DNA of 55,356 nucleotides from an uncultured SAR116 cluster alpha proteobacterium (GTDB lineage: Bacteria; Pseudomonadota; Alphaproteobacteria; Puniceispirillales; Marisalimonadaceae), in contig CACAMV010000006.1 of the NCBI GenBank assembly GCA_902533695.1, forward strand, positions 1-55,356. Direction: 5' to 3'. The position numbers were made by a program, and so were the translations under genes. Positions within the stretch are counted from its first letter, which is position 1, and each line of letters starts with the position of its first letter. The notes below the pieces were generated by a model. It had not been told where the DNA came from. It saw nothing but the letters and a program-made list of their open reading frames with translations, and searched no databases. Shown here in pieces: positions 35,338 to 42,872 of the stretch.

Positions 35338-35380
35338 ATAAATAAATATAACTTAACAATTTTTATAGTTTTTTTTGCAT

Positions 35381-35408
35381 TTGTGATAATCTTCTATTAA
35401 ATTATAAT
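35381..35408 (+). promoter_or_regulatory. Candidate sigma-70 promoter for the Baeyer-Villiger monooxygenase gene
   Basis: TTGTGA (35381-35386), a 16-base spacer and a perfect TATAAT (35403-35408) lie 20 bases upstream of the ATG at 35429. The predicted start point near 35415 leaves a leader of about 14 bases and no obvious Shine-Dalgarno. Confidence 0.4.
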
Positions 35409-35428
35409 ATAATTAGTTTTAAATAAAT

Positions 35429-37039
35429 ATGAATTCAAGCATAAAAAAAGAATATGATGCAGTAATAGTTGGAGCTGGGTTTTCTGGTTTATACCAACTT
35501 TATTGTCTTAGGAATCATCTAAAGTTAAATTGTTTAGTTTTAGAAAAAGGTGAAGGAGTTGGTGGGACATGGTACTGGAACAGATATCCTGGTGCAAGGT
35601 GTGACACTGAAAGTCATGCTTACACTTACTTTTTTTCAGATGAAATTTTTAAAGAATGGGAATGGAGTGAAAGATACCCAGGTCATGCAGAAATAAGAAA
35701 ATATCTTAATTTCGTTTCAGAAAAATTTGATCTAAAAAAGGATATTTCTTTTAAATCAGAAGTTATAAAGACCACTTATCAAGAAAATGAAAAAAAATGG
35801 AATATAGAAACTTCCATCAACAAAACTATATCAGCCAAATTTTTAATTACTGCAGTAGGTTGTATTTCCACAGCCAATATCCCAAATATTCAAGGATTAA
35901 ACAAATTCAGAGGATCATATTTTCATACTGGAAATTGGCCAAAAAATGATGTTAACTTTAATGGTAAAATTGTTGGTCAAATTGGCACCGGATCAACTGG
36001 GATTCAAGCTGTACCAGTTATAGCAGAATCTGCAAAACAGTTAACTGTGTTTCAAAGAACCCCAAATTATAGTGTGCCTGCTAGAAATAAACCTCTTACT
36101 GCTGAATTTAAAACATATGTAAAAGAAAATTATAAAAAACTCAGAAAAACTGTTAGGACAACCCCTAATGGTCATGCCTTTATTATTAGTGAAACACTTG
36201 TCCATGATGTTGATGAAATTGAACGATTAAAAAGATATGAGAAAGCATGGGAAAAGGGTGGTCTTCAATTTAGAGGAACTTTTAAAGATATTATTAGTAA
36301 TCAAGATGCTAATAAAACAGCTTCAGAATTCATTAAGCACAAAATCAGAACAATAGTTAAAAATAAAGAATATGCAAAAATTTTAACAAACTTTGATCAT
36401 CCTTATGCAGGTAAAAGACCTCCTATAGATTCAAATTATTTTGAAACATATAATAGAGATAATGTTCATTTGGTTGATATAAGATCAGATCCAATCAAAT
36501 ATATTGATGAATATGGCATATGCACTGAAAAAAACTATTTTAATTTAGATATGATAGTATTTGCTACAGGATACGATGCGATGACAGGATCTCTAATAAA
36601 ATTAAATGTTACTGGTGAAAATGGTTTAAAGTTAGAAGATTATTGGAAAGAAGGACCCAAAACATATCTTGGCATTCAAATTCCTGGTTTCCCAAATATG
36701 TTTACTATTACTGGCCCTGGGAGTCCATCTGTACTTACAAATATGCCAACTGCAATTGAACAACATGTTGAATGGGTTACTGATTGTATAAAATATATGA
36801 TTGACAATAATTATGAAACAATATGCACGACTAATAAAAAATCAGATGAATGGGGTAAAAAAGTCAATGAAGCTGCTAATAAAACCTTGCTACCTACTGT
36901 TAAACATTCGTGGTATTTAGGAGCAAATATTCCTGGGAAACCTCAAGTTTTTATGCCATATGCAGGTGGACTACCTGTCTATAAGGAAATATGTGATAAA
37001 GTTAAAGAAAGTAATTACAAAGGATTTATTCTGAGTTAA
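35429..37039 (+). CDS. Flavin-containing Baeyer-Villiger monooxygenase
   Basis: This 536-residue protein has two Rossmann motifs (GAGFSG near 15 for FAD; GQIGTGSTGIQ near 188 for NADPH) bracketing the type I BVMO fingerprint FRGSYFHTGNWP at 160-171. The GGTWYWNRYPG motif at 45-55 is the second diagnostic block. Length fits cyclohexanone/phenylacetone monooxygenases. It would insert oxygen next to a ketone to give an ester or lactone. It is a single gene between convergent and divergent neighbours, so the ketone cannot be inferred. Aromatic genes pcaGH and pobA lie just downstream on the other strand. Confidence 0.92.
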   Translation: MNSSIKKEYDAVIVGAGFSGLYQLYCLRNHLKLNCLVLEKGEGVGGTWYWNRYPGARCDTESHAYTYFFSDEIFKEWEWSERYPGHAEIRKYLNFVSEKFDLKKDISFKSEVIKTTYQENEKKWNIETSINKTISAKFLITAVGCISTANIPNIQGLNKFRGSYFHTGNWPKNDVNFNGKIVGQIGTGSTGIQAVPVIAESAKQLTVFQRTPNYSVPARNKPLTAEFKTYVKENYKKLRKTVRTTPNGHAFIISETLVHDVDEIERLKRYEKAWEKGGLQFRGTFKDIISNQDANKTASEFIKHKIRTIVKNKEYAKILTNFDHPYAGKRPPIDSNYFETYNRDNVHLVDIRSDPIKYIDEYGICTEKNYFNLDMIVFATGYDAMTGSLIKLNVTGENGLKLEDYWKEGPKTYLGIQIPGFPNMFTITGPGSPSVLTNMPTAIEQHVEWVTDCIKYMIDNNYETICTTNKKSDEWGKKVNEAANKTLLPTVKHSWYLGANIPGKPQVFMPYAGGLPVYKEICDKVKESNYKGFILS

Positions 37040-37048
37040 AAAAATTAG

Positions 37049-37525
37049 TCAATCATTGTTGACTTTATTAATTTCTGTGATTTTGGTTCTTAAATTAGAG
37101 ATTCGATTTGCCAGCTCATTCTGTTCACTACCTTTATTATCTTTCATTGAAGATAAAAGATCTGAAATTTCTTTTGCTAGTTTATTTGTTTTTTTATTTG
37201 CATCAATTAACCTAACTTGTGTTTTTCTAATCAAAGCATTTAGAACAACATCTGTTTTTGATAATTTTGAAAAATAATCTTTTGGGATGATGTTTGCTAA
37301 AACTTTTTTTTCTCCTGCTTTAGCAGTTACTGTTCTTTTTACACCTAGCAAAAGTGAAGTTTCACCAAAAATTTCTCCTTCACCAAGCTTACTTAATGGA
37401 AAGCCATCTTTAGTTTCCAGGCTCACAGTACCTTGGACAATTAAATAAGCCTCATCTGAGTTGCTCCCAGTAGCATAAATTAGTTCTCTGGGTTCCCAAA
37501 TAATTGTTTCCTTATTTCTTTTCAT
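37049..37525 (-). CDS. Single-domain cyclic nucleotide-binding protein
   Basis: This 158-residue protein is one cNMP-binding beta-roll: YATGSNSDEAYLIVQGTVSL, then LGEGEIFGETSLLLGVKRTVTAKA. The phosphate-binding cassette keeps the Gly-Glu (FGE) and Arg (KRT) needed for cyclic nucleotide phosphate. The C-terminal 60 residues are a charged, helical, coiled-coil-like tail (NKKTNKLAKEISDLLSS...), not a helix-turn-helix. It is therefore not a Crp/Fnr transcription factor but a possible cNMP-responsive adaptor. A class III cyclase is encoded 7 kb away. It lies 9 bases downstream of a small membrane ORF on the same strand. Confidence 0.85.
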   Translation of the reverse strand: MKRNKETIIWEPRELIYATGSNSDEAYLIVQGTVSLETKDGFPLSKLGEGEIFGETSLLLGVKRTVTAKAGEKKVLANIIPKDYFSKLSKTDVVLNALIRKTQVRLIDANKKTNKLAKEISDLLSSMKDNKGSEQNELANRISNLRTKITEINKVNND

Positions 37526-37534
37526 AAAATAAAA

Positions 37535-37696
37535 CTAATTAATAGATTGAAGAGGAGGCATCCAAAAAACATATCCCCAAAAAACAACATAACAGTAAAA
37601 TAGAAAAAATGCTAACAGACCTTTTGGTTTACTATTTTTTGTATTTTGATTATCTTCATCAAGCTGTTCTTTATAATGCTGATAATGTTTTATCAT
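37535..37696 (-). CDS. Small single-pass membrane protein (not in ORF track)
   Basis: ATG at 37696 to TAG at 37537-37535 encodes 53 residues: a charged N-terminal half (KHYQHYKEQLDEDNQNTKNS) then one hydrophobic segment LLAFFLFYCYVVFWGYVFW and a short PPLQSIN tail. The composition, with an aromatic-rich helix flanked by PK and PP, is that of a real one-helix protein, and it fills the gap between pcaG and the cNMP-binding gene in the same orientation. I recognise no family. The layout vaguely recalls the one-helix anchors of oxidase accessory subunits, but this is weak. No clear Shine-Dalgarno is seen. Confidence 0.55.
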   Translation of the reverse strand: MIKHYQHYKEQLDEDNQNTKNSKPKGLLAFFLFYCYVVFWGYVFWMPPLQSIN

Positions 37697-37736
37697 GTGT
37701 AATGATCTAGGCAATTTAAAATCTCATCATTAAAAT

Positions 37737-38315
37737 TTAAAAATCAAAGAAGACAGTTTCATTTGCTCCTTGAAGGAATATATTAAATAAATATTTTTTT
37801 TCATCAATTTTTTTTGCAATTAATGTTTTTTTAATTTTTTGTTTCTTAATTTTATTTAACAAATAATCGTTTTTTGTTTCTTTTTCATTAAAGTACATTC
37901 GAGTAATTAATGGTTGATTAATACCTCTAGCTACAATGAAGAAAGAAATATGCGGGCTTTGAATATTTCCATCAAAATTTTTTGTAAATCCAGGCTTGAC
38001 TGTATTGAAAGAAAATTTTCCAGATTTTAAATTAGGCATAAATCGACAAAATCCTTTGTCATGACTAAAGATACCTGCTGGATCACACTGCCAAGTTTCA
38101 ATCATCACATCAAAAACTGGACAGTTGGAACCATCAAAAATAGTGCCAGTTATATTAATCATATCTTCATCAGAAATATCTACAAAAGATTTCAAACCTA
38201 AATCGGTTTCAAAAACTTTTTTTATCCCAATTAAATTTGGCGTTAAGCCAATATGTACAAATGGACCTGCTGTCTGAGATGGGGTTTCTGGAAATATATT
38301 ATTATTATTTTTCAA
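37737..38315 (-). CDS. pcaG: Protocatechuate 3,4-dioxygenase alpha subunit
   Basis: This 192-residue protein starts with FPETPSQTAGPFVHIGL, the classical PcaG N terminus, and has the intradiol dioxygenase fold core (GTIFDGSNCPVFDVMIETWQCDPAG). As in other alpha subunits the iron-ligand Tyr/His set is not complete. It pairs with PcaH to open protocatechuate between the hydroxyls to 3-carboxy-cis,cis-muconate. It starts one base after the pcaH stop, so the subunits are co-translated. Length is slightly short but normal. Confidence 0.92.
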   Translation of the reverse strand: MKNNNNIFPETPSQTAGPFVHIGLTPNLIGIKKVFETDLGLKSFVDISDEDMINITGTIFDGSNCPVFDVMIETWQCDPAGIFSHDKGFCRFMPNLKSGKFSFNTVKPGFTKNFDGNIQSPHISFFIVARGINQPLITRMYFNEKETKNDYLLNKIKKQKIKKTLIAKKIDEKKYLFNIFLQGANETVFFDF

Positions 38316-38316
38316 T

Positions 38317-39042
38317 TTACATCCCTTCTAATCTATTCTCAAAAATAGTTTGGTATTTTCCTCTTAAAATTATATCAAATTTATATGATAGCATTTTATC
38401 AGTATCTGATTTTGATAAATCTAGTTTTGCAATTAAAGAATTCCTTGATTTCTTATTGGGAATTGATCTTATCATACTACACATTGGAATTAGTGGATCT
38501 CCCTCAAAATACATCTGCGTAATAAGTCTCTGTATAAAACTACTTCCAAATAATGAAAAATGTATGTGCATTGGCCTCCATGAAATACCATTATTTGGGA
38601 AAGGGTAAGCTCCAGGCTGAATTGTTTTGAAGCAGTAATAACCATCGGATGAAGTTAAAAATCTCCCACAACCAGCAAAGTTTGGGTCCAAGCTTACATC
38701 ATTAATATCTTTCTTATGTCGATATTTACCACCAGCATTAGCTTGCCAAATCTCAATTAAAATATTTTTTTGAGGTTTACCAAACTGATCTCTAACAAAT
38801 CCATACACAAAAATTTCCTGACCAATAGCTTTAGAACCATCAACAGAATAATTTAAAGTCAAATCATTATCTAGATTGGCAATTATATTCTTATCGAACA
38901 TAGGTCCTGACATTTCAGTATTTGTAGGTATGGATTTAATTAAATGTGATTTAGGTGATCTTAAAATACTTGATTCATAATCTGGAAACAATCTTCTAGG
39001 TTGATTTTTACTTTTTTTTCTTAAAATTAATAATTTTTTCAT
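38317..39042 (-). CDS. pcaH: Protocatechuate 3,4-dioxygenase beta subunit
   Basis: This 241-residue intradiol dioxygenase has the non-heme Fe(III) ligands visible as Tyr in KYRHKKD, Tyr in DGYYCF and the two His in RPMHIHFSLFG. LTLNYSVDGSKAIGQEIFVYGFVRDQFGKPQKNILIEIWQANAGG is the canonical beta-sandwich block. It is the catalytic subunit of protocatechuate 3,4-dioxygenase. The gene sits 16 bases after pobA and 1 base before pcaG. Together they take 4-hydroxybenzoate to 3-carboxymuconate. The pcaC, pcaD and pcaIJ genes are not nearby. Confidence 0.94.
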   Translation of the reverse strand: MKKLLILRKKSKNQPRRLFPDYESSILRSPKSHLIKSIPTNTEMSGPMFDKNIIANLDNDLTLNYSVDGSKAIGQEIFVYGFVRDQFGKPQKNILIEIWQANAGGKYRHKKDINDVSLDPNFAGCGRFLTSSDGYYCFKTIQPGAYPFPNNGISWRPMHIHFSLFGSSFIQRLITQMYFEGDPLIPMCSMIRSIPNKKSRNSLIAKLDLSKSDTDKMLSYKFDIILRGKYQTIFENRLEGM

Positions 39043-39058
39043 ATCTTGATTAACTTCT

Positions 39059-40228
39059 CTAAAATGGCAAACCTACATAATTTTCTGCCAAAGCTTTTTG
39101 AGCCGATAATGAACCTTCTAAATATTCTATTTCAGCCTCTTGGATTTGTTGGTCAAAAGAAGATTGATCAGGAAACCTATGCAAGGTTGATGTCATCCAC
39201 CAACTAAACCTAGTGGTTTTCCAAACTCTTCTTAAAGCAAAATCAGAATAATAATTAACTGCATTTTTATCATCATTATGAAAATACTTTTTAAGAGCTT
39301 GATAAAGATAATAAACATCAGAAAAAGCCAAATTTAAACCTTTTGCACCTGTTGGTGGGACTATGTGAGCAGCATCTCCTACTAAAAATAAAGACCCAAA
39401 CTTCATCGGTTCAGAAACAAATGACCTTAAAGGTGCTATAGATTTTTCTACAGAAGGACCTATAACTAAACTTTGAGCAGCATCATTTGGTAATTTTTTT
39501 TTCAATTCATTCCAAAACCTCTTGTCAGTCCAATTCTTAACATTATCGTTGATAGAAGTTTGTAAATAATATCTACTTAAATTTTTATTTCTCATAGATG
39601 CTAAAGCGAAGCCAGTTTCGTGATTTGCATAAATTAATTCGTTATTAACTGGAGGTGTCTTAGACAAAACGCCCAGCCATCCAAATGGGTAAACTCTCTC
39701 AGAAATTTTAATTTGATTTTTGGGAATGGTTTTACGAGTGACACCATGAAAACCATCACATCCAATTATAAAATCACAATTTATTTTTTTTTCTAAACCA
39801 TCATGATAAAAACTAACAAAAGGCTTATCGGAATTAAAATTATAGGGTATTACATTTTTTGCTGAATTAAAAAGTTTTCCATTATTTTTTTTTGTTAACC
39901 CATATAAGTCTCTTGTCACCTCTGTTTGACCATAAACAGTCACAACTTTATTAACCAAAGATTTAAAATCTATCCTAAAACTATAATTTTTTGCTGACAA
40001 TAATATTCCCTCATGAGTAAAACCTTCTTTTTTTAATCTTTGATTTGCTTTTGCTTTTTTTAATAAATCTACTGACCCTTGTTCAAGAACGCCTGCTCTA
40101 ATTCTTGACAAAACATGTTTTATTGTATGTTTTTCTAAAACTATACAGTCTATTTCAGCTAAACATAAAAGTTGAAATAAAAGTAATCCTGATGGCCCAC
40201 CTCCAATAATTACTACTTGAGTTCTCAT
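39059..40228 (-). CDS. pobA: 4-hydroxybenzoate 3-monooxygenase
   Basis: This 389-residue FAD monooxygenase (usual length about 390) begins RTQVVIIGGGPSGLLLFQLL. It has RIRAGVLEQGSVDLL near 42 and the FAD ribityl motif GDAAHIVPPTGAKGLNLAFSDV near 285, both diagnostic of PobA. It hydroxylates 4-hydroxybenzoate to protocatechuate with NAD(P)H and O2. The product is the substrate of PcaGH encoded immediately downstream. It starts 6 bases after a TMEM205-like gene on the same strand, which may belong to the transcript. No pobR-type regulator is adjacent. Confidence 0.95.
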   Translation of the reverse strand: MRTQVVIIGGGPSGLLLFQLLCLAEIDCIVLEKHTIKHVLSRIRAGVLEQGSVDLLKKAKANQRLKKEGFTHEGILLSAKNYSFRIDFKSLVNKVVTVYGQTEVTRDLYGLTKKNNGKLFNSAKNVIPYNFNSDKPFVSFYHDGLEKKINCDFIIGCDGFHGVTRKTIPKNQIKISERVYPFGWLGVLSKTPPVNNELIYANHETGFALASMRNKNLSRYYLQTSINDNVKNWTDKRFWNELKKKLPNDAAQSLVIGPSVEKSIAPLRSFVSEPMKFGSLFLVGDAAHIVPPTGAKGLNLAFSDVYYLYQALKKYFHNDDKNAVNYYSDFALRRVWKTTRFSWWMTSTLHRFPDQSSFDQQIQEAEIEYLEGSLSAQKALAENYVGLPF

Positions 40229-40234
40229 TTTTTT

Positions 40235-40636
40235 CTAAAATTCATATTGAAAAATTGTTGAGTTCAAAATTAATACAAAACATACTAATATTTGAATAAA
40301 ATTTATTATTACAGAACATCTATGTAATATTTCAAATCGTTTAATTTGATTTCTATCTCTAGCGTTATTTATAGCAGGTGTTAAAATCTGTTTTGAAAAA
40401 AGAAAAGTTACGAATAAAAACATAAATGAATAAATGAGAAGCACTGAATTTTCATATAAAGCAGATAAAAGACCAAAAAAACTCAAAAAAATGCCAAAAA
40501 TATAATATCTCGGGAAAAAAAATCTTAGCAATTTCCCAGCATTTTTTTCATTTAAAACTTTAAAAACCGAAGGAGCAACAATTGCAGGGAAAAAAACCAT
40601 GAAACTGAGTATGCTTCCTAAAAAAAATGTAGTCAA
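40235..40636 (-). CDS. DUF4149/TMEM205-like membrane protein
   Basis: This 133-residue protein has four hydrophobic segments and the TMEM205-like pattern FLGSILSFMVFFPAIVAPSVFKVL ... GKLLRFFFPRYYIFG ... KQILTPAINNARD and RFEILHRCSVIINFIQ. The family's function is unknown. It begins at 40636 and overlaps the false upstream extension of the hpt ORF, so it is divergent from hpt. Only 6 bases separate it from pobA, so it could be the first gene of the aromatic operon or merely a neighbour. Confidence 0.78.
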   Translation of the reverse strand: MTTFFLGSILSFMVFFPAIVAPSVFKVLNEKNAGKLLRFFFPRYYIFGIFLSFFGLLSALYENSVLLIYSFMFLFVTFLFSKQILTPAINNARDRNQIKRFEILHRCSVIINFIQILVCFVLILNSTIFQYEF

Positions 40637-40706
40637 AATAAAATCCTTTTTCGTTATAATAAATTTAACTTTAAATGTAGTAAATATTTATTATATAGTT
40701 TTGGTT

Positions 40707-41243
40707 ATGACATTTAAATATGAAGTTGAAATATTAATTCAAGAAAATGAAATTAAAGAAAGAATTGAATCTTTAAGTAATGAAATTAATTATTTTTATA
40801 AAAATTCAAAAAAACTTTTGGTTGTTGGTTTGTTAAGAGGATCTTTTGTGTTTATAGCAGATTTGGCAAGAACAATAAAAATTCCTGTTGAAATCGATTT
40901 TATGACTGTTTCTAGTTATGGAAATGCAATGTCATCTTCTCAAAATGTTAGAATTTTAAGTGACTTAAATACAGATATTAAAAATGTAGATGTTCTTTTA
41001 GTTGAAGACATAGTTGATACTGGGCATACTTTAAATCAAGTTATAAAGTTATTGAATGGAAGAAAACCAAATTCATTGGAAATATGTTGTCTGTTAAATA
41101 AATCATCAAGAAGAGAAACTGAAATAAATCTTAAATGGAGCGGTTTTGACATACCAGATGAATTTGTTGTTGGTTATGGAATAGATTATGCCCAAAATAA
41201 TCGTAATCTGCCTTATATTGGAAAAGTTGTAAGAAAAAATTAG
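40707..41243 (+). CDS. hpt: Hypoxanthine phosphoribosyltransferase
   Basis: The ORF track starts at 40599, but the first 36 codons overlap the divergent gene and look non-coding. The ATG at 40707 gives 178 residues beginning TFKYEVEILIQENEIKERI, normal for bacterial Hpt. VDVLLVEDIVDTGHTLNQV is the PRPP-binding motif, GLLRGSFVFIADLARTI the N-terminal active-site loop, and the ending VVGYGIDYAQNNRNLPYIGKV is typical. It salvages hypoxanthine and guanine to IMP and GMP. It converges with cutA (2-base gap). Confidence 0.94.
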   Translation: MTFKYEVEILIQENEIKERIESLSNEINYFYKNSKKLLVVGLLRGSFVFIADLARTIKIPVEIDFMTVSSYGNAMSSSQNVRILSDLNTDIKNVDVLLVEDIVDTGHTLNQVIKLLNGRKPNSLEICCLLNKSSRRETEINLKWSGFDIPDEFVVGYGIDYAQNNRNLPYIGKVVRKN

Positions 41244-41245
41244 GA

Positions 41246-41569
41246 TCAATCCAGTCTTTCTTCTATCCAATTCATAAAATTCTTATACCCGTTATCAATC
41301 GGCAACAATAAAATACATGGTATATCATAAGAATGGTTTTCTATAATCAATTTTTCTAACTCTTTGTATTTTTTTTTCTTGGTTTTTAGTATTAAAACTG
41401 ATTCTTTATCAATTTGAATTTGATTGTTCCATTCATAAATTGATTGAATTTTTGGGTACAGATTAGCACATGCAGCAAGCTTACCTTCTATTGCTAATTT
41501 AGCAATGTTCATACCCTCTTTCTCATTCTTTACGGTGATATAAACTAAACTATTATTTTCAAAAGACAT
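41246..41569 (-). CDS. cutA: CutA1 family divalent-cation tolerance protein
   Basis: This 107-residue protein has the CutA1 ferredoxin-like trimer features: VYITVKNEKEGMNIAKLAIEGKLAACANLYPKIQSIYEWNNQIQIDKESVLILKT, with the conserved Cys-Ala and Tyr-Trp elements, and HSYDIPCILLLPIDNG. Its role (copper tolerance in older work) is uncertain. It starts 5 bases after the Zn-alcohol dehydrogenase on the same strand, so they may be co-transcribed. Confidence 0.9.
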   Translation of the reverse strand: MSFENNSLVYITVKNEKEGMNIAKLAIEGKLAACANLYPKIQSIYEWNNQIQIDKESVLILKTKKKKYKELEKLIIENHSYDIPCILLLPIDNGYKNFMNWIEERLD

Positions 41570-41574
41570 TTAAA

Positions 41575-42708
41575 TTATTCTCCTGTTTTTAGAACTACTT
41601 TAATTGCATCATCAACTCTCTCTCTTGAATATTTAAGTGCAATTTTCAAATCTTCTAAATTAAAAGTATGAGTATGAATTAATTTTGCATCAAACTTCTT
41701 ATCTTTCATAAAAGACAACGCCCTGTGCGTGGCGCTTTTGCCTTCACCCCTGATCCCATACATATAAATATTGTTTATAACCATATAAGGTATGTTAATT
41801 TTAACCTTATCGTGAGGAAAAGCTGCCAAACAAATTTTTCCTCCTCTATTGGTCATCAAAATTGCATCATTTAAAGCTTGTTCAGTACCTGCACACTCCA
41901 GAACATAATCCACTCCAATATTTCCAGTAATAGATTTTACAACTTCTACTACATTTTTTTCTTTTTTTACATTTAACAAATAATCTGCACCAAGCTTTTT
42001 TCCAATTTTTAATCGTTTATTTCTTGTCCCAACCAGAATCACAGGACTTGCCCCTAAAGATTTTGCTATAGCAACACCCAGCAAGCCTATTGGACCCGGA
42101 CCTATAACAACCAAACTTTCTCCTGAGACTAAACCTCCGAGTTCTGTCAATCCATACATAGAAGTTCCTGCAGTAACAACCAAGGTTGCTTCCTCATCTG
42201 ACATTTCATCTGGAATCTTAATTAATGTATTTATATGATTGATAGCATATTCTTTAAAACCACCATCTGTTGTAAAGCCATTTGCTCGATGTCCTTTATC
42301 ATGCTCTCCATAATTTAAACCATAATTATGACATGACGTATACATTCCCATTCTGCACCTTTTACATTGACCGCACCCAGCATGGATTTCAACAGTAACT
42401 CTATCTCCAATATTAAATTCATTTACACATGGACCTAGTGCAACAATGGTTCCCATATATTCATGACCTGGGGTAAAATTTTTGTTAAATGGGAGCCCAC
42501 CCTCAATCATGGCTGGAGGGCCATGACTAATAACATCTAAGTCTGTTGCACAAATTGCTACTGCGTCTATCCTAACTAAAACTTCGGAGAAACTAGGCAT
42601 CGGTACATTTTTTTTAACCAATTTCAATTCATTAGGATTACATAAAACCCATGCTTTCATTTTTTTGGGAATTGGATAATTTTCAGAGGTTTTAATCAAA
42701 TTTTTCAT
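41575..42708 (-). CDS. Zinc-dependent alcohol/polyol dehydrogenase (MDR superfamily)
   Basis: This 377-residue medium-chain dehydrogenase has AICATDLDVISHG (catalytic-zinc Cys) and FTPGHEYMGTIVALG (His-Glu). The structural-zinc cysteines are in HAGCGQCKRCRMGMYTSCHN and the NAD site is VIGPGPIGLLGVAIAKSLGA. It resembles the sorbitol/threonine dehydrogenase branch. An odd ATHRALSFMKDKKFDAKLIHTHTF segment is standard for the C-terminal domain. The gene lies downstream of the DHDPS-family gene with a 155-base gap. The likely substrate is a secondary alcohol or sugar acid, but no evidence fixes it. Confidence 0.87.
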   Translation of the reverse strand: MKNLIKTSENYPIPKKMKAWVLCNPNELKLVKKNVPMPSFSEVLVRIDAVAICATDLDVISHGPPAMIEGGLPFNKNFTPGHEYMGTIVALGPCVNEFNIGDRVTVEIHAGCGQCKRCRMGMYTSCHNYGLNYGEHDKGHRANGFTTDGGFKEYAINHINTLIKIPDEMSDEEATLVVTAGTSMYGLTELGGLVSGESLVVIGPGPIGLLGVAIAKSLGASPVILVGTRNKRLKIGKKLGADYLLNVKKEKNVVEVVKSITGNIGVDYVLECAGTEQALNDAILMTNRGGKICLAAFPHDKVKINIPYMVINNIYMYGIRGEGKSATHRALSFMKDKKFDAKLIHTHTFNLEDLKIALKYSRERVDDAIKVVLKTGE

Positions 42709-42764
42709 AATTTAATAAACTTTTTCACCTTTATTTCGTTAAGTCAAGTTTAAGAAATTTAAAC

Positions 42765-42795
42765 ACATGGAGCATCTTTGTTTAAGGCTCCATGT
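42765..42795 (-). terminator. Hairpin with 9-bp stem downstream of the DHDPS-family gene
   Basis: ACATGGAGC (42765-42773) pairs perfectly with GCTCCATGT (42787-42795) around a 13-base loop. On the minus strand it lies about 70 bases after the aldolase stop and is followed by GTTTAAATTTC, a weak T-rich tail, so it may end that transcript before the alcohol dehydrogenase gene. On the plus strand it lies 24 bases before a small ORF with a strong Shine-Dalgarno. Either use is possible. Confidence 0.45.
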
Positions 42796-42818
42796 ATCTA
42801 AATTAATAGAGGAGGAAA

Positions 42819-42872
42819 ATGTTTAAATTACTTATCCTATTAAACGACAAAGAACCAAAATGTTTAATTTAA
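42819..42872 (+). CDS. Possible 17-residue micro-ORF with strong ribosome-binding site
   Basis: GAGGAGGAAA sits directly before ATG at 42819, and the frame runs 17 codons (starting MFKLLILLND, ending KEPKCLI) to TAA. A near-perfect Shine-Dalgarno is rare in this AT-rich window, and spacing is correct. The ORF lies antisense in the gap between the Zn-dehydrogenase and the DHDPS-family gene, overlapping the end of the latter by 9 bases. It could be a leader peptide, a small protein or chance. No homology is recognised. Confidence 0.25.
   Translation: MFKLLILLNDKEPKCLI

Noticed and set aside
40599-40706. N-terminal extension of the Hpt ORF
   Set aside because: The extension overlaps the divergent TMEM205-like gene and Hpt proteins begin at the ATG at 40707.
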